64,000 bases of DNA from KBS-96 sp963722585 (GTDB taxonomy: Bacteria; Acidobacteriota; Terriglobia; Bryobacterales; Bryobacteraceae), in the NCBI GenBank assembly GCA_963722585.1, contig CAVRNU010000022.1, positions 62,001-126,000 of the forward strand, read 5' to 3'. Position numbers and translations under genes: made by a program. Under the pieces are notes generated by a model. It saw only the letters and a list, made by a program, of their open reading frames with translations. It had not been told where the DNA came from and did no database searches. Shown one piece after another: positions 18,898 to 27,285 of this stretch (positions are counted from its first letter, which is position 1; each line of letters starts with the position of its first letter).

Positions 18898-19750
18898 TGC
18901 CGAAGCGCTTTCGGGGCGCAAGCGGCGGAGTCAAGCAGACGAAGGACCGCCGTCGTTTCTCGACAACATGCGTTGGGGACGCCTGCTGCTTTGGATTGCG
19001 CTCGGGATGACGGCGCTCTCAGGCACGCTGTTGGCATGGCGGCGCACCGAAGATTTTTTGATCCGCGACGACCGCTTCCGGCTCGCGGAACCGCAGGAGT
19101 TTGCCGGGCAAAGCCCGAGCTTGATTGTGGAGGGAATCCGTTATGCGTCGCCTTCCCAGATCCGTCACGTCTTCGCGCCGGATCTTGGCCGCAGCCTCTA
19201 TCTCGTTCCTATCGACGCGCGCCGCACGGCGTTGCTCGAGATTGATTGGGTGGAGGAGGCGGCGGTTTCGCGAGTCTGGCCGGACACGCTGAGAGTACGG
19301 ATTGAAGAGCGGCGCCCGATTGCTTTCATTCATCTTCCACCCAGGCGGAAGGACGGATTGACAGAATTTGCCTTGATCGATAAGGATGGCTTCATCCTGC
19401 GGCCGAGAGTGGCGGCGAGGTTTACCTTGCCGGTCATTAACGGAATCAGGGAAGCAGAGGATAGAGAAGACCGGCGCGCCCGCGTGCGTCGCGTCATTTC
19501 GATGCTCGAGGTCTTAGGGCCTTTGGCGGGTCACATTTCGGAGATTGACGTCTCCGATCCGAACAATCTGATTGTGGCGCAGCACATGGATGGCCGTGTG
19601 TTGAGCCTGATGCTGGGAGACGAGAATTATTCGTCCCGCATGAAAAATTTCATCGACAACTACAACGAAATAAAAACGAAGCGGCCCGATGCGGGAAATT
19701 TTGACTTGCGGGTCGACAACATGATTACAGTGGCAGGAGAACAAAGGTAA
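18881..19750 (+). CDS. ftsQ: Cell division protein FtsQ
   Basis: A 289-residue bitopic membrane protein of the divisome that recruits FtsL/FtsB. It has a basic cytoplasmic tail (about 1-28), one transmembrane segment (GRLLLWIALGMTALSGTLLAW, about 29-50), a POTRA domain beginning LIVEGIRYASPSQIRHVF, and the FtsQ domain (WVEEAAVSRVWPDTLRVRIEERRPIAF). The ATG at 18881 lies inside murC. An upstream start at 18830 would overlap more and displaces the short basic tail. It shares a TAATG junction with ftsA, which suggests translational coupling. Confidence 0.9.
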   Translation: MARRPDAEALSGRKRRSQADEGPPSFLDNMRWGRLLLWIALGMTALSGTLLAWRRTEDFLIRDDRFRLAEPQEFAGQSPSLIVEGIRYASPSQIRHVFAPDLGRSLYLVPIDARRTALLEIDWVEEAAVSRVWPDTLRVRIEERRPIAFIHLPPRRKDGLTEFALIDKDGFILRPRVAARFTLPVINGIREAEDREDRRARVRRVISMLEVLGPLAGHISEIDVSDPNNLIVAQHMDGRVLSLMLGDENYSSRMKNFIDNYNEIKTKRPDAGNFDLRVDNMITVAGEQR

Positions 19751-20940
19751 TGGCCAGTAAAGTTCGTCTCGCTGCCGGGCTCGATCTCGGCAGTACAAAT
19801 ACGCGCATGGTAGTGTGTGCGCTCGAAAATGAGGGTATTCGCTTTTTAGGATACGGGGAAGCGCCATCGACGGCCTGGCACCGGGGCAAGCTGCACGATC
19901 AGCTTGCGTTAACTGAGAGCGTGCGGTTCGCCATGCAGGAAGCGGAGCGGCGCGCGGAAGTATCGCCGGAGACGGTTGTGGCGGGCATCGGCGGACCGAA
20001 TGTAATGGGCATCAACAGCCGGGGCCTGTATGAGTTTGGACGCAAGCGGGCGATAGAGAACGACGACCTGCGATATGCCGTCGAACTGGCGGCGCGCGTC
20101 CGGCTGGAAGAAAACCAGATGCTGCTGCAGGTGTGTCCGCAGGATTTCACACTCGACGGACGCGCCGGGTATCGCAATCCGCGGAACATTCTTTGCTCGA
20201 GGCTCGAGGCGAACGTTCATATTGTGACATCGTCGGCACAGGAGCACCAAGGCATCATTTCATCGCTTCACCAGGCGCATCTTGGCGTCGAGGAGACGAT
20301 CTTCGAGGCGGTGGCGGCGGCTTACGCGGCGGTGCTGCCGGAAGATCGCGCTCGAGGCGTATGCGTAGTGGATATTGGCGCGCAGTCTACGCAGATTGCG
20401 ATCTATGACGGGGACGCGCTGCTTCTGGCGGCTACGCTGCCGGTGGCGGGCGACCACTTCACGCGCGATATCTCGTACATCCTGAAAGTAAACTATGACG
20501 ACGCGGAGCATTTGAAACGCGAGTATGGGTGGGCCGTGAGCGGCTTGACGTCCGACAACAGCCTGATTGAGATTCCATCGCCCGAAGGAAGGGCTCCTCG
20601 CGAGGCGCCACGCGCGACGCTGGACGAAATTCTGGAAGCGCGAGCCGAGGAACTGCTGGGCCATGTGTATGAAGAAATCCGGCGGGCCGGCATGGAGCAG
20701 TCCCTTCTCGAGGGCGTGGTGCTGACTGGCGGCGGCGCGCTTCTGTCGGGCATGTGCGATGTCGCCGAGCGAGTGCTGAACTCCCAGGTGCGCATTGGGC
20801 TTCCGGTTGGGATTGAGGATTGGCCCGATGAATTGGACTCGCCGGTGTGGACAGCCGCGGCAGGTCTGGCCATGTATTCAGGGCGTATCAAGCTGAAGGC
20901 TGAATGGAAACGGAATGTGAGCGGTTTGGTTCGGGCCTAA
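19750..20940 (+). CDS. ftsA: Cell division protein FtsA
   Basis: An actin-fold ATPase that tethers FtsZ to the membrane. Visible features in the 396 residues are the phosphate-1 loop AAGLDLGSTNTRMVV, the SHS2 region, phosphate-2 VCVVDIGAQSTQIAIYDG, and the adenosine motif VLTGGGALLSGM. The C-terminal helix (GRIKLKAEWKRNVSGLVRA) is short and could be the membrane-targeting helix. It starts within the stop of ftsQ. A 155 bp gap to ftsZ is occupied by a palindromic repeat, which may alter the ftsA:ftsZ expression ratio. Confidence 0.95.
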   Translation: MASKVRLAAGLDLGSTNTRMVVCALENEGIRFLGYGEAPSTAWHRGKLHDQLALTESVRFAMQEAERRAEVSPETVVAGIGGPNVMGINSRGLYEFGRKRAIENDDLRYAVELAARVRLEENQMLLQVCPQDFTLDGRAGYRNPRNILCSRLEANVHIVTSSAQEHQGIISSLHQAHLGVEETIFEAVAAAYAAVLPEDRARGVCVVDIGAQSTQIAIYDGDALLLAATLPVAGDHFTRDISYILKVNYDDAEHLKREYGWAVSGLTSDNSLIEIPSPEGRAPREAPRATLDEILEARAEELLGHVYEEIRRAGMEQSLLEGVVLTGGGALLSGMCDVAERVLNSQVRIGLPVGIEDWPDELDSPVWTAAAGLAMYSGRIKLKAEWKRNVSGLVRA

Positions 20941-20942
20941 TT

Positions 20943-21039
20943 TCGTGGCGCACGCTTTAGCGTGCTGCTGTGGGCTTCAGCCCACAGTCAGGTAGAGCAA
21001 GCTAAAGCTTGCTCCGGCACGCTAAAGCGTGCGCCACGA
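20943..21039. repeat. Palindromic repeat element with three nested hairpins between ftsA and ftsZ
   Basis: The outer arms are a perfect 23-nt inverted repeat at 20943-20965 and 21017-21039. Inside are two further hairpins: 20968-20987 (9-bp stem, 2-nt loop) and 20996-21013 (7-bp stem AGCAAGC/GCTTGCT, loop TAAA). The first outer arm itself contains GCACGCTTTAGCGTGC, a palindrome. This looks like an interspersed REP-type element of the kind scattered through Acidobacteriota genomes. On RNA it would form a compact branched structure between two essential division genes. Confidence 0.8.
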
Positions 21040-21095
21040 CCGCCTGGGAAATTTAAGCGAAACATGTCTCGAAAGAACAAGAGGTGAAGCAAGGA

Positions 21096-22268
21096 ATGAG
21101 CGACGATTTGAAATTTCTGATCGAAGATGAAGTCCCGTTTGGGACCCGGATCAAAGTGGTCGGGGTCGGAGGCGGCGGCTCGAACGCGGTAGCGCGTATG
21201 ATGCAGGACGGCTTGACGGGGCCGGAATTTTACGTTCTAAACACGGATAAGCAGGCCCTCAGCAACTCGCCCGTAGCGAACAGGCTGACGATCGGCACGA
21301 AACTGACGAATGGTTTGGGAGCGGGCGCCGATTCCTCCGTTGGCCGGCAGGCCGCGCTCGAGGACACGGAAAGGATTATAGAAATCCTCGAGGGCGCCGA
21401 TATGGTATTTGTCACGGCGGGCATGGGCGGCGGCACAGGAACGGGTGCCGCGCCCGTCGTGGCCTCACTCGCCAAGGAGTTAAACGCCCTCACTGTTGCG
21501 GTTGTCACCAAACCGTTTGCCTTTGAAGGGACGCGGCGGCTGAAGCAGGCGGAGCGCGGGCTGACGGAGCTTGCCTCCTCGTGCGACACCGTCATCACCA
21601 TTCCGAACGAAAAGCTGCTGACACTCGCGCCGAAGGGCACCGGCTTCTTTGAAGCGTTTCGGATGGCAGACGACGTACTGCGACAGGCCGTGCAAGGGAT
21701 TGCCGACATCATTCTCACGCCCGGCGTGATCAACCGAGATTTTTCGGATATTCGGACGATCATGCTCGGCATGGGGTATGCCATGATGGGCACGGCAAGC
21801 GCCAGCGGCGAAGGCGCCTCAATCGAAGCGGCGCGCAAAGCGATCAATAGCCCGCTGATGGAAGAGGGCGGCGTCTTCGGTGCGCGTGGAGTGCTCATCA
21901 ACATCACTGCTTCGAGCAAGCTGAGCATCCACGACGTAAATGAGGCCTGCAATTTGATCCGCTCGGCCACGCAAAACGACGATGTGCAGATCAATTTCGG
22001 AATGGTTTTGAACGAGACGCTGGGCGATACGGTGAAGATCACGGTTATCGGGACCGGATTTCAGCGCGAGGCGTTGCCCGAGATTCATCGCGCTTCCACA
22101 TTCCCCAGCACGTTTGAAAACAGCTCGAATGGCGCCGCTGCGCACGAGCAGCCGTACGAAGAAGTGGCCGCCGCAAACCACGAAGAGATACAGGCGCCTC
22201 CGCCTGAAGAACCCGACGACCTTGAAACGCCTGCCTATTTGAGAAAGAAACGACAAATGGTGCAATAG
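21096..22268 (+). CDS. ftsZ: Cell division protein FtsZ
   Basis: The tubulin-like GTPase that forms the cytokinetic ring. The 390-residue protein has KVVGVGGGGSNAV, the tubulin signature GGGTGTGAAPV, NPEKLL-type NEKLLTLAPK, the T7 loop region DFSDIRTIM, and the conserved C-terminal peptide LETPAYLRKK that binds FtsA. A GTG at 21084 is possible, but AGAGGTG at 21080-21086 sits at good spacing before the ATG at 21096, which also fits the family start MSDDLKF. A terminator follows. Confidence 0.97.
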   Translation: MSDDLKFLIEDEVPFGTRIKVVGVGGGGSNAVARMMQDGLTGPEFYVLNTDKQALSNSPVANRLTIGTKLTNGLGAGADSSVGRQAALEDTERIIEILEGADMVFVTAGMGGGTGTGAAPVVASLAKELNALTVAVVTKPFAFEGTRRLKQAERGLTELASSCDTVITIPNEKLLTLAPKGTGFFEAFRMADDVLRQAVQGIADIILTPGVINRDFSDIRTIMLGMGYAMMGTASASGEGASIEAARKAINSPLMEEGGVFGARGVLINITASSKLSIHDVNEACNLIRSATQNDDVQINFGMVLNETLGDTVKITVIGTGFQREALPEIHRASTFPSTFENSSNGAAAHEQPYEEVAAANHEEIQAPPPEEPDDLETPAYLRKKRQMVQ

Positions 22269-22291
22269 CCAGCTTCGATCCAACGCTTGAA

Positions 22292-22352
22292 AGGGAGCTC
22301 AACTTGATTTTCGCGGCGCGAAAGTCAGGTTATATCGAGCTCTCTCTTTTTT
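22292..22352 (+). terminator. Intrinsic terminator after ftsZ
   Basis: AGGGAGCTC (22292-22300) pairs with GAGCTCTCT (22337-22345), with one G-U pair, and is followed by CTTTTTT. The long loop contains its own stem TTTCGC/GCGAAA (22309-22323). It lies 24 bp past the ftsZ stop and would end the division cluster transcript. Confidence 0.7.
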
Positions 22353-22403
22353 GCTCAGCTAACTCTTGTATCACCGCAGCCGCGAATGAGTCACAATTCT
22401 TGA

Positions 22404-22919
22404 GTGCGGACAATCCTACTGTTTTCCGCTGTTTGTGTATTGCTCTCCGGCCAATCGATTCAGGAGTTATATGAGCAAACGCAGCGGGCGCTCGCAAGCG
22501 GTGACTTAAAAGGAGCCGAAACTGCGTGCCGTCAGATTCTCGCCGCCGCGCCGAACGACCCAGGAGCGCACGGCAATCTCGCGGTTGTTTACATGCGACG
22601 CAAGCAGTGGGGGCAGGCTTTGCAGGAACTTCACATTACCGAGCGCCTCGCCCCGAACGTTCCAGGCGTCCGGCTGAACATCGCGCTCGTTTATTACCGC
22701 GAGAGCCGTTTCGAACTTGCCATCCCAGAGCTTAAGAGCGTTGTGCAGGATCAGCCGGGCAATGCGCAGGCAATCTACCTGCTCGCTCTCTGCGACGTGT
22801 TTACCGACCGTTATCGAGCGGCGGTTCCATTGCTTGAAAAGCTTTGGGACGAGCATTCCACCGACTTGGCATTTCTCTACGTAGCGGCCGTTGCCGCCGA
22901 CGGCGCCCACCGTGACTGA
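22404..22919 (+). CDS. TPR protein, 5' half of a frameshifted gene
   Basis: 171 residues with a signal peptide (MRTILLFSAVCVLLSGQS) and then tetratricopeptide repeats (LYEQTQRALASGDLKGAETACRQ; PNDPGAHGNLAVVYMRR; PNVPGVRLNIALVYYRE). The GTG at 22404 is the only usable start. The reading runs into a TGA at 22917, but the +1 frame continues the TPR pattern without a gap, so this and the next entry are almost certainly one exported TPR protein of about 370 residues broken by one extra base near 22914. TPR proteins mediate protein contacts; no specific partner can be named. It follows the ftsZ terminator on the same strand and is not obviously part of the division cluster. Confidence 0.7.
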   Translation: MRTILLFSAVCVLLSGQSIQELYEQTQRALASGDLKGAETACRQILAAAPNDPGAHGNLAVVYMRRKQWGQALQELHITERLAPNVPGVRLNIALVYYRESRFELAIPELKSVVQDQPGNAQAIYLLALCDVFTDRYRAAVPLLEKLWDEHSTDLAFLYVAAVAADGAHRD

Positions 22920-23547
22920 TCTCGAAAAGAAGGCGGTTGGCCAGATGATGGATGCCGGAAAAGATTCGGCTGAAGTACACCTGTACGTCGGCAAGGCTTA
23001 TCTGTCGCGGGAACAGAACGACGATGCGCGCAAAGAGTTTGAGGCGGCTGCTAAGCTGAACCCCAAGCTTCCGTTGGTCCATTATTTCCTGGGTGCGATA
23101 TACCGGCGCTTCGGCGATCTGGAGCACGCGCGGGCGGAGTTCCTGGCCGACGCCGGGATTGAGCCGGACGTGGCGCTCGACTACGATGAGTTAGGCGCAA
23201 TTTCTTCCGAGCTGGCACAGCCGATGGAAGCGGAACGGTATTTCCGGCAGGCGCTGCAGCTCGATCCGGATCTGGTTAGTTCCCAGTTCGGTTTGGCAAA
23301 GATTCTTCACCAGCGCGGCGATTCAAAAGAAGCGCTCCTGCACATCGACGCCGCGGAACGGCTCGCGCCGGATAGCGCGAGCGTCCATTATGTGAGGGCG
23401 CAGATTCTGCGGTCGAACGGACGAGAGGCGGACGCAACCAAGGAACTTGCCGTGGCGACTCGCATTCAGAGTTCCGCTCGCGACAAGCTGCAGGAGCTGA
23501 TCAGCGGAAAGAGCACCGCCGACCCACATCCGCCGGCATTGCAATGA
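22891..23547 (+). CDS. TPR protein, 3' half of a frameshifted gene
   Basis: 218 residues of TPR repeats (AEVHLYVGKAYLSREQ, PLVHYFLGAIYRRFGD, VALDYDELGAISSELAQP, LVSSQFGLAKILHQRGD, ASVHYVRAQILRSNGR). It has no signal peptide of its own. The first residues (MPPTAPTVT) are a shadow of the upstream frame, and real homology should begin at DLEKKAVGQMM. Joined to the upstream half it would give a normal exported TPR protein; if the frame break is real the second half is probably not made. Confidence 0.7.
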   Translation: MPPTAPTVTDLEKKAVGQMMDAGKDSAEVHLYVGKAYLSREQNDDARKEFEAAAKLNPKLPLVHYFLGAIYRRFGDLEHARAEFLADAGIEPDVALDYDELGAISSELAQPMEAERYFRQALQLDPDLVSSQFGLAKILHQRGDSKEALLHIDAAERLAPDSASVHYVRAQILRSNGREADATKELAVATRIQSSARDKLQELISGKSTADPHPPALQ

Positions 23548-23575
23548 AGACAAGCGGGCGAGTGGCCTATGTAGT

Positions 23576-23600
23576 GGCCGGGCCTGCCCGGCCTTTGGGC
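23576..23600. terminator. Strong hairpin between convergent TPR and TonB-receptor genes
   Basis: GGCCGGG / CCCGGCC with a 4-nt loop (23576-23593), followed on the plus strand by TTTGGGCATTT. It lies between two convergent stops. The T-tract is interrupted, so terminator function is only likely. Confidence 0.4.
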
Positions 23601-23602
23601 AT

Positions 23603-24988
23603 TTAGAAAATGAACTTCAAACCAAGTTGCAGAATGCGTGGGTTGTGAGCCGCCGTCGGATGAAGGAACGACGAGCCCGCGACGCAAGAGGGATCTCCGG
23701 CCGAATTGTTCGGGCCGGCATAGCAGCTTGCCGTGTAACCGGCGCTGCTGCTGCCCCCGGTGGTTGGATACAGCGGTTGCCATTGCGTGTGATTGAAGAC
23801 ATTGAAGGCTTCTGCACGGAACTCAAAATTCATCGATTCCTTGATCGCAAAATGCTTAAACAGGCCCATGTCCATGTTCCAGCGTGACGGATTGGTCAAG
23901 ATATTCCGTCCCGCGTTCCCGAACGTCAGGCCGGTCGGTTCCGCAAACGCGGCTGGATTGTAAAGCAGCGGCCCGGTTACGCCGGCAATGTTCGTGTTCG
24001 AAGGCGTCGCGGACGGGTTGCCGATAATATCCACATACGACCCGGTGCCAACGCCATTTCCTACACCGGCATTGTCTCCATAAGCTCCGTTTACGACACT
24101 AAACGGCGTTCCCGTCTGGTACGTGTACCATCCGGACCACTGCCAGCCTCCGAGTAAGCTGTGAACGAGCCCCTGTTTTGTGAAGAATGGCAGATCGTAC
24201 ACGTAATTAATCGTCAGCAGATGACGCTGATCGAAATTTGAAGTAGCTCGGTTTCCTTCCAGATCGTAGGAGTTGACGAATGTTCCATCGTAGCGGTCTG
24301 AAGAATCGTCAATCGAGTGGCTCCAGGTATAGGCTAAACTCATTGTCAAGCGCCCGACAGTGCGGTGCGCCGAAACCTGCAACGCGTTGTAGATGGAATT
24401 TGCCCCGAATTGGAGCGACGTAGCGTTGCCGAAACCGGCGTACGGCCGATAGAGATTTGGCGAGACGTTGCCGCAAGCCACGTTCAGGTTGTTTAACGCC
24501 TGTCCGGTAACGGGATTGCCATTAACAGTCAAGCTGCTGCAATCGTTCGAGCTGATTACCTGGCCCGGCAGATACGGATTCAGCGATCCCGGAACCGGGA
24601 ACAGCTGGTTCGAGTCGAGCTGATCGGTTAGGTGCGTGCCTTTGCTTCCCACGTAGGCCACCTGCAATACCGTGTTGGTCGGCAGCTGGCGTTGCACGCT
24701 GAAGTTCCATTGCTGCACGTACGGCCAAATAGCCTTGGTTGGAATCGAGATCACATTCAGAGGCTGGGAACTGATGCCGATCGGCAGTACGTTCTGATAA
24801 CCCATGATGTTGTAAATCGTCTGGTTCTGCACGAGCGGAGGGCTACCCTCGAGCGACTCCGTGTTTCCTTCATTGCCGTTTGTGTGCTCGAAGAAGATGC
24901 CGTATCCGCCTCGGATAGCTGTCTTGCCGTCGCCAACCGGGTCATACGCAAAGCCAACACGCGGCGCCGGGTTGAAAAGATGGCCCAA
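23603..24988 (-). CDS. TonB-dependent receptor, C-terminal part of a frameshifted gene
   Basis: 461 residues of Oar-like receptor barrel: PAPRVGFAYDPVGDGKTAIRGGYG, QQWNFSVQRQLPTNTVLQVAYVGSKGTHL, MSLAYTWSHSIDDSSDRYDG, down to the C-terminal RILQLGLKFIF. The start (MGHLFNPAP) is not a real start: the preceding residues are encoded in the other frame of the next entry, separated by one base near 24985-24990. It is the end of the receptor gene beginning at 27092. Confidence 0.75.
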   Translation of the reverse strand: MGHLFNPAPRVGFAYDPVGDGKTAIRGGYGIFFEHTNGNEGNTESLEGSPPLVQNQTIYNIMGYQNVLPIGISSQPLNVISIPTKAIWPYVQQWNFSVQRQLPTNTVLQVAYVGSKGTHLTDQLDSNQLFPVPGSLNPYLPGQVISSNDCSSLTVNGNPVTGQALNNLNVACGNVSPNLYRPYAGFGNATSLQFGANSIYNALQVSAHRTVGRLTMSLAYTWSHSIDDSSDRYDGTFVNSYDLEGNRATSNFDQRHLLTINYVYDLPFFTKQGLVHSLLGGWQWSGWYTYQTGTPFSVVNGAYGDNAGVGNGVGTGSYVDIIGNPSATPSNTNIAGVTGPLLYNPAAFAEPTGLTFGNAGRNILTNPSRWNMDMGLFKHFAIKESMNFEFRAEAFNVFNHTQWQPLYPTTGGSSSAGYTASCYAGPNNSAGDPSCVAGSSFLHPTAAHNPRILQLGLKFIF

Positions 24989-27092
24989 CTAGGCAGCCGG
25001 CCGGAGTCCCATTTTTGCCGCATTGAACGACGCCGTCAAACGGGTTTCCAGAAACGCTTCCGTCCGAGTTGAGACCTATGTTGGCGGGATTATAGGCGCC
25101 CGGTTCCCAGTTATATGCCTGCTGATATTTCTCGCGGTATGTCCCGAACAGACTAATACGCAGCCCAAGATTGAGCGTAAGCTTTTTCGATACGTGCCAG
25201 TCGTCCTGTATATAAGGCTCCGCGATTTTGTAACGATTATAGAATTTCGTCAAAAGATTGGTTTGATCGAATGAGTAGATATCTCCGATTAGAAAATCCG
25301 CGAAGCCGTTGCCTGTGCTTCCCGAAGCAGTCCCGTTGAATGTCAGGGTGCCCTGCGCATCGTTGAAATTCGAATTCATTTCGTTTTTCTGCGCAGCGGC
25401 GAAATAAGCGCCTATGTAAAGATTGTGGCCGCCGATAATCTTGGTTAAGTTGTCTTTGTAAGTAAAAGTCGGGTTGGCATTATTCCAAGGGAAGTAACCC
25501 GTCCCCATGCTAAAGCCACCGCCATATTCGGAGGTATTCTCGATCGTTACGTTCGGTAATAACCCCCGGTATCCGTTCTGAAAAATGCCGGGCATGTCAA
25601 AGCTGCTTGGCCGCTGAACCGCTCCAATCGCGTTCAGAAAAATGTGATCTGTCGTATAGCTGAACATGAATTCGTTCAGCAGCGTCGGTGAAATCGTCGA
25701 AGTCAGGTTCGCTACCAGGCTCACGCCCGGACCGACAAAGCTCGTCTGCGCAGTTGGAAAGCTCCCGGTTCCCCATAGAGGCGTCGGGGTCACAGTATTC
25801 CAGGAATCGTGGATAAATCGGAAAAAGAACCGCTCTTTGTCGGTGATGTTTTGGTCCACGCGAACCAGCTCTTCCCGCCAGTTGGTGCTCTGGATGGGCG
25901 ACGCATTAAAGAAAGAACTTGCGTCTGAACCGACCGTAGCAGAAGGCAGCAGCGGCAGCAAAGTTTGTGCTTGCGCCGTGATCGGAACTGTGTTGTTCGG
26001 AAAATAAGCGCCCGTCGCCGGATTTACCGGGCAGTTCGGAAACCCCGTCGTATTCACCGGACTTCCGCCTGCGGGACACACGTCCGAAAAATTCCCGCTG
26101 CGCTCGGCGTTCGACGGAACCTGTTGATTGAAAACTTGACCCGGCACAACATCCTTGCGCCACTCTTCCGAGAAAAAGAAAAATGTTTTCTGTTTATCGG
26201 TGTTGTAAAACTTAGGAATGTAAACCGGGCCGCCAATCGTGTAACCGTAATCATTCTTCTTGTATTCAGGCACGGTCGACTGGAAGAAATTGCGAGCGTT
26301 GAAGTCGTCATTTCTCACAAATTCAAACAGATCGCCATGAAACTGCTGGCTGCCCGACTTAGTAATCGTCTCGACCGTTGCCGAGCCATTGCGCCCATAT
26401 TGTGCGCCGTAATTAGAGGTCAGGACTTTAAACTCCGCAATGGCATCGACATTTGGATAAGTATTCAGCGTGCCATTGCTGCCGTTGTCCATGTTGTCGC
26501 CGCCGTCCAACTCCCAGTTGTTGTATTCGGTGCGGCCGCCATTGACGCTGAATGCGACGCTTCCGTAGACTCCAACCGTGCCCTCGTCCTGAAAGGTCTG
26601 GTTGCTGACTCCTGGAATCAAAGTCACCAGTTGGCTGAAGTTTCTGCCATTCAGCACGGTCTGGCCAATCTGTTTATTTGTAATGACGCCCGACAATTCG
26701 GCGGATTCTGTCTGAACCTGCGCAACTTGAGTCCCGGTGACAGTCACTTCGGTGCTGATTTGCCCTACCTTAAGCGGGGCGTCCGCGCGAGCCTTTTCCG
26801 CCACCCGCAGAACCAAGCCCTTTACCTGGAACTGGTCAAAGCCCGGCGCCTTGACCGTAATGTCGTAAGTGCCTGCGGGAAGACCGGAAACCAGATAGTC
26901 GCCGCTCGCGTTACTGGTGGCAATTCGCGTGAATGCCTGTTCTACGTTTGTAATACTTACGGTTGCGTTCGGAACGGCAGCACCAGCCGAGTCTCGAACC
27001 GAACCCGTGATAGCGCTTTCCTGCGCCCAAGCGCAGAGGGCGCTACCAAAAAAGACAACGACGAGCGCAAAACACCTAGCATGAGTCCTCAT
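24942..27092 (-). CDS. TonB-dependent receptor, N-terminal part of a frameshifted gene
   Basis: The first 716 codons of an Oar-like outer-membrane receptor. It has a signal peptide (cleavage near AWA-QE), then the regulatory-like domain (ITGSVRDSAGAAVPNATVSITN), then plug and early barrel (LNGRNFSQLVTLIPGV, GSVAFSVNGGRTEYNNWELDGGDN). The true sequence is left at CLVGPSFQ. The alternative frame continues with GHLFNPAPRVGFAYD, so one base is gained or lost in the GTTGGGCC stretch. The gene lies downstream of a CBM9-PQQ-PLP enzyme run on the same strand, separated by 193 bp, and may import products for that pathway. Confidence 0.78.
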   Translation of the reverse strand: MRTHARCFALVVVFFGSALCAWAQESAITGSVRDSAGAAVPNATVSITNVEQAFTRIATSNASGDYLVSGLPAGTYDITVKAPGFDQFQVKGLVLRVAEKARADAPLKVGQISTEVTVTGTQVAQVQTESAELSGVITNKQIGQTVLNGRNFSQLVTLIPGVSNQTFQDEGTVGVYGSVAFSVNGGRTEYNNWELDGGDNMDNGSNGTLNTYPNVDAIAEFKVLTSNYGAQYGRNGSATVETITKSGSQQFHGDLFEFVRNDDFNARNFFQSTVPEYKKNDYGYTIGGPVYIPKFYNTDKQKTFFFFSEEWRKDVVPGQVFNQQVPSNAERSGNFSDVCPAGGSPVNTTGFPNCPVNPATGAYFPNNTVPITAQAQTLLPLLPSATVGSDASSFFNASPIQSTNWREELVRVDQNITDKERFFFRFIHDSWNTVTPTPLWGTGSFPTAQTSFVGPGVSLVANLTSTISPTLLNEFMFSYTTDHIFLNAIGAVQRPSSFDMPGIFQNGYRGLLPNVTIENTSEYGGGFSMGTGYFPWNNANPTFTYKDNLTKIIGGHNLYIGAYFAAAQKNEMNSNFNDAQGTLTFNGTASGSTGNGFADFLIGDIYSFDQTNLLTKFYNRYKIAEPYIQDDWHVSKKLTLNLGLRISLFGTYREKYQQAYNWEPGAYNPANIGLNSDGSVSGNPFDGVVQCGKNGTPAGCLVGPSFQPGAACWLCV

Positions 27093-27285
27093 AGTTCCCC
27101 TGTTCCATTGGCCGACTACTTTGACCTTGCGTGTACACGTCTCGCAAAGCCTTACTTGTCCTGAGACTATATGCGACCCGAAAGGGTTCTGTCAAGGATA
27201 AAGTTTCGATCTCGAAAGCTTTACAAAGTAATCGAAGGTAAGGGAAAGACGACGGTGCTCATTCGCCGCTTAGCGCGGTTTAGCA

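Noticed and set aside
25965..27164. 399-codon frame on the plus strand
   Set aside because: Antisense to the TonB receptor N-terminal region; no family features.
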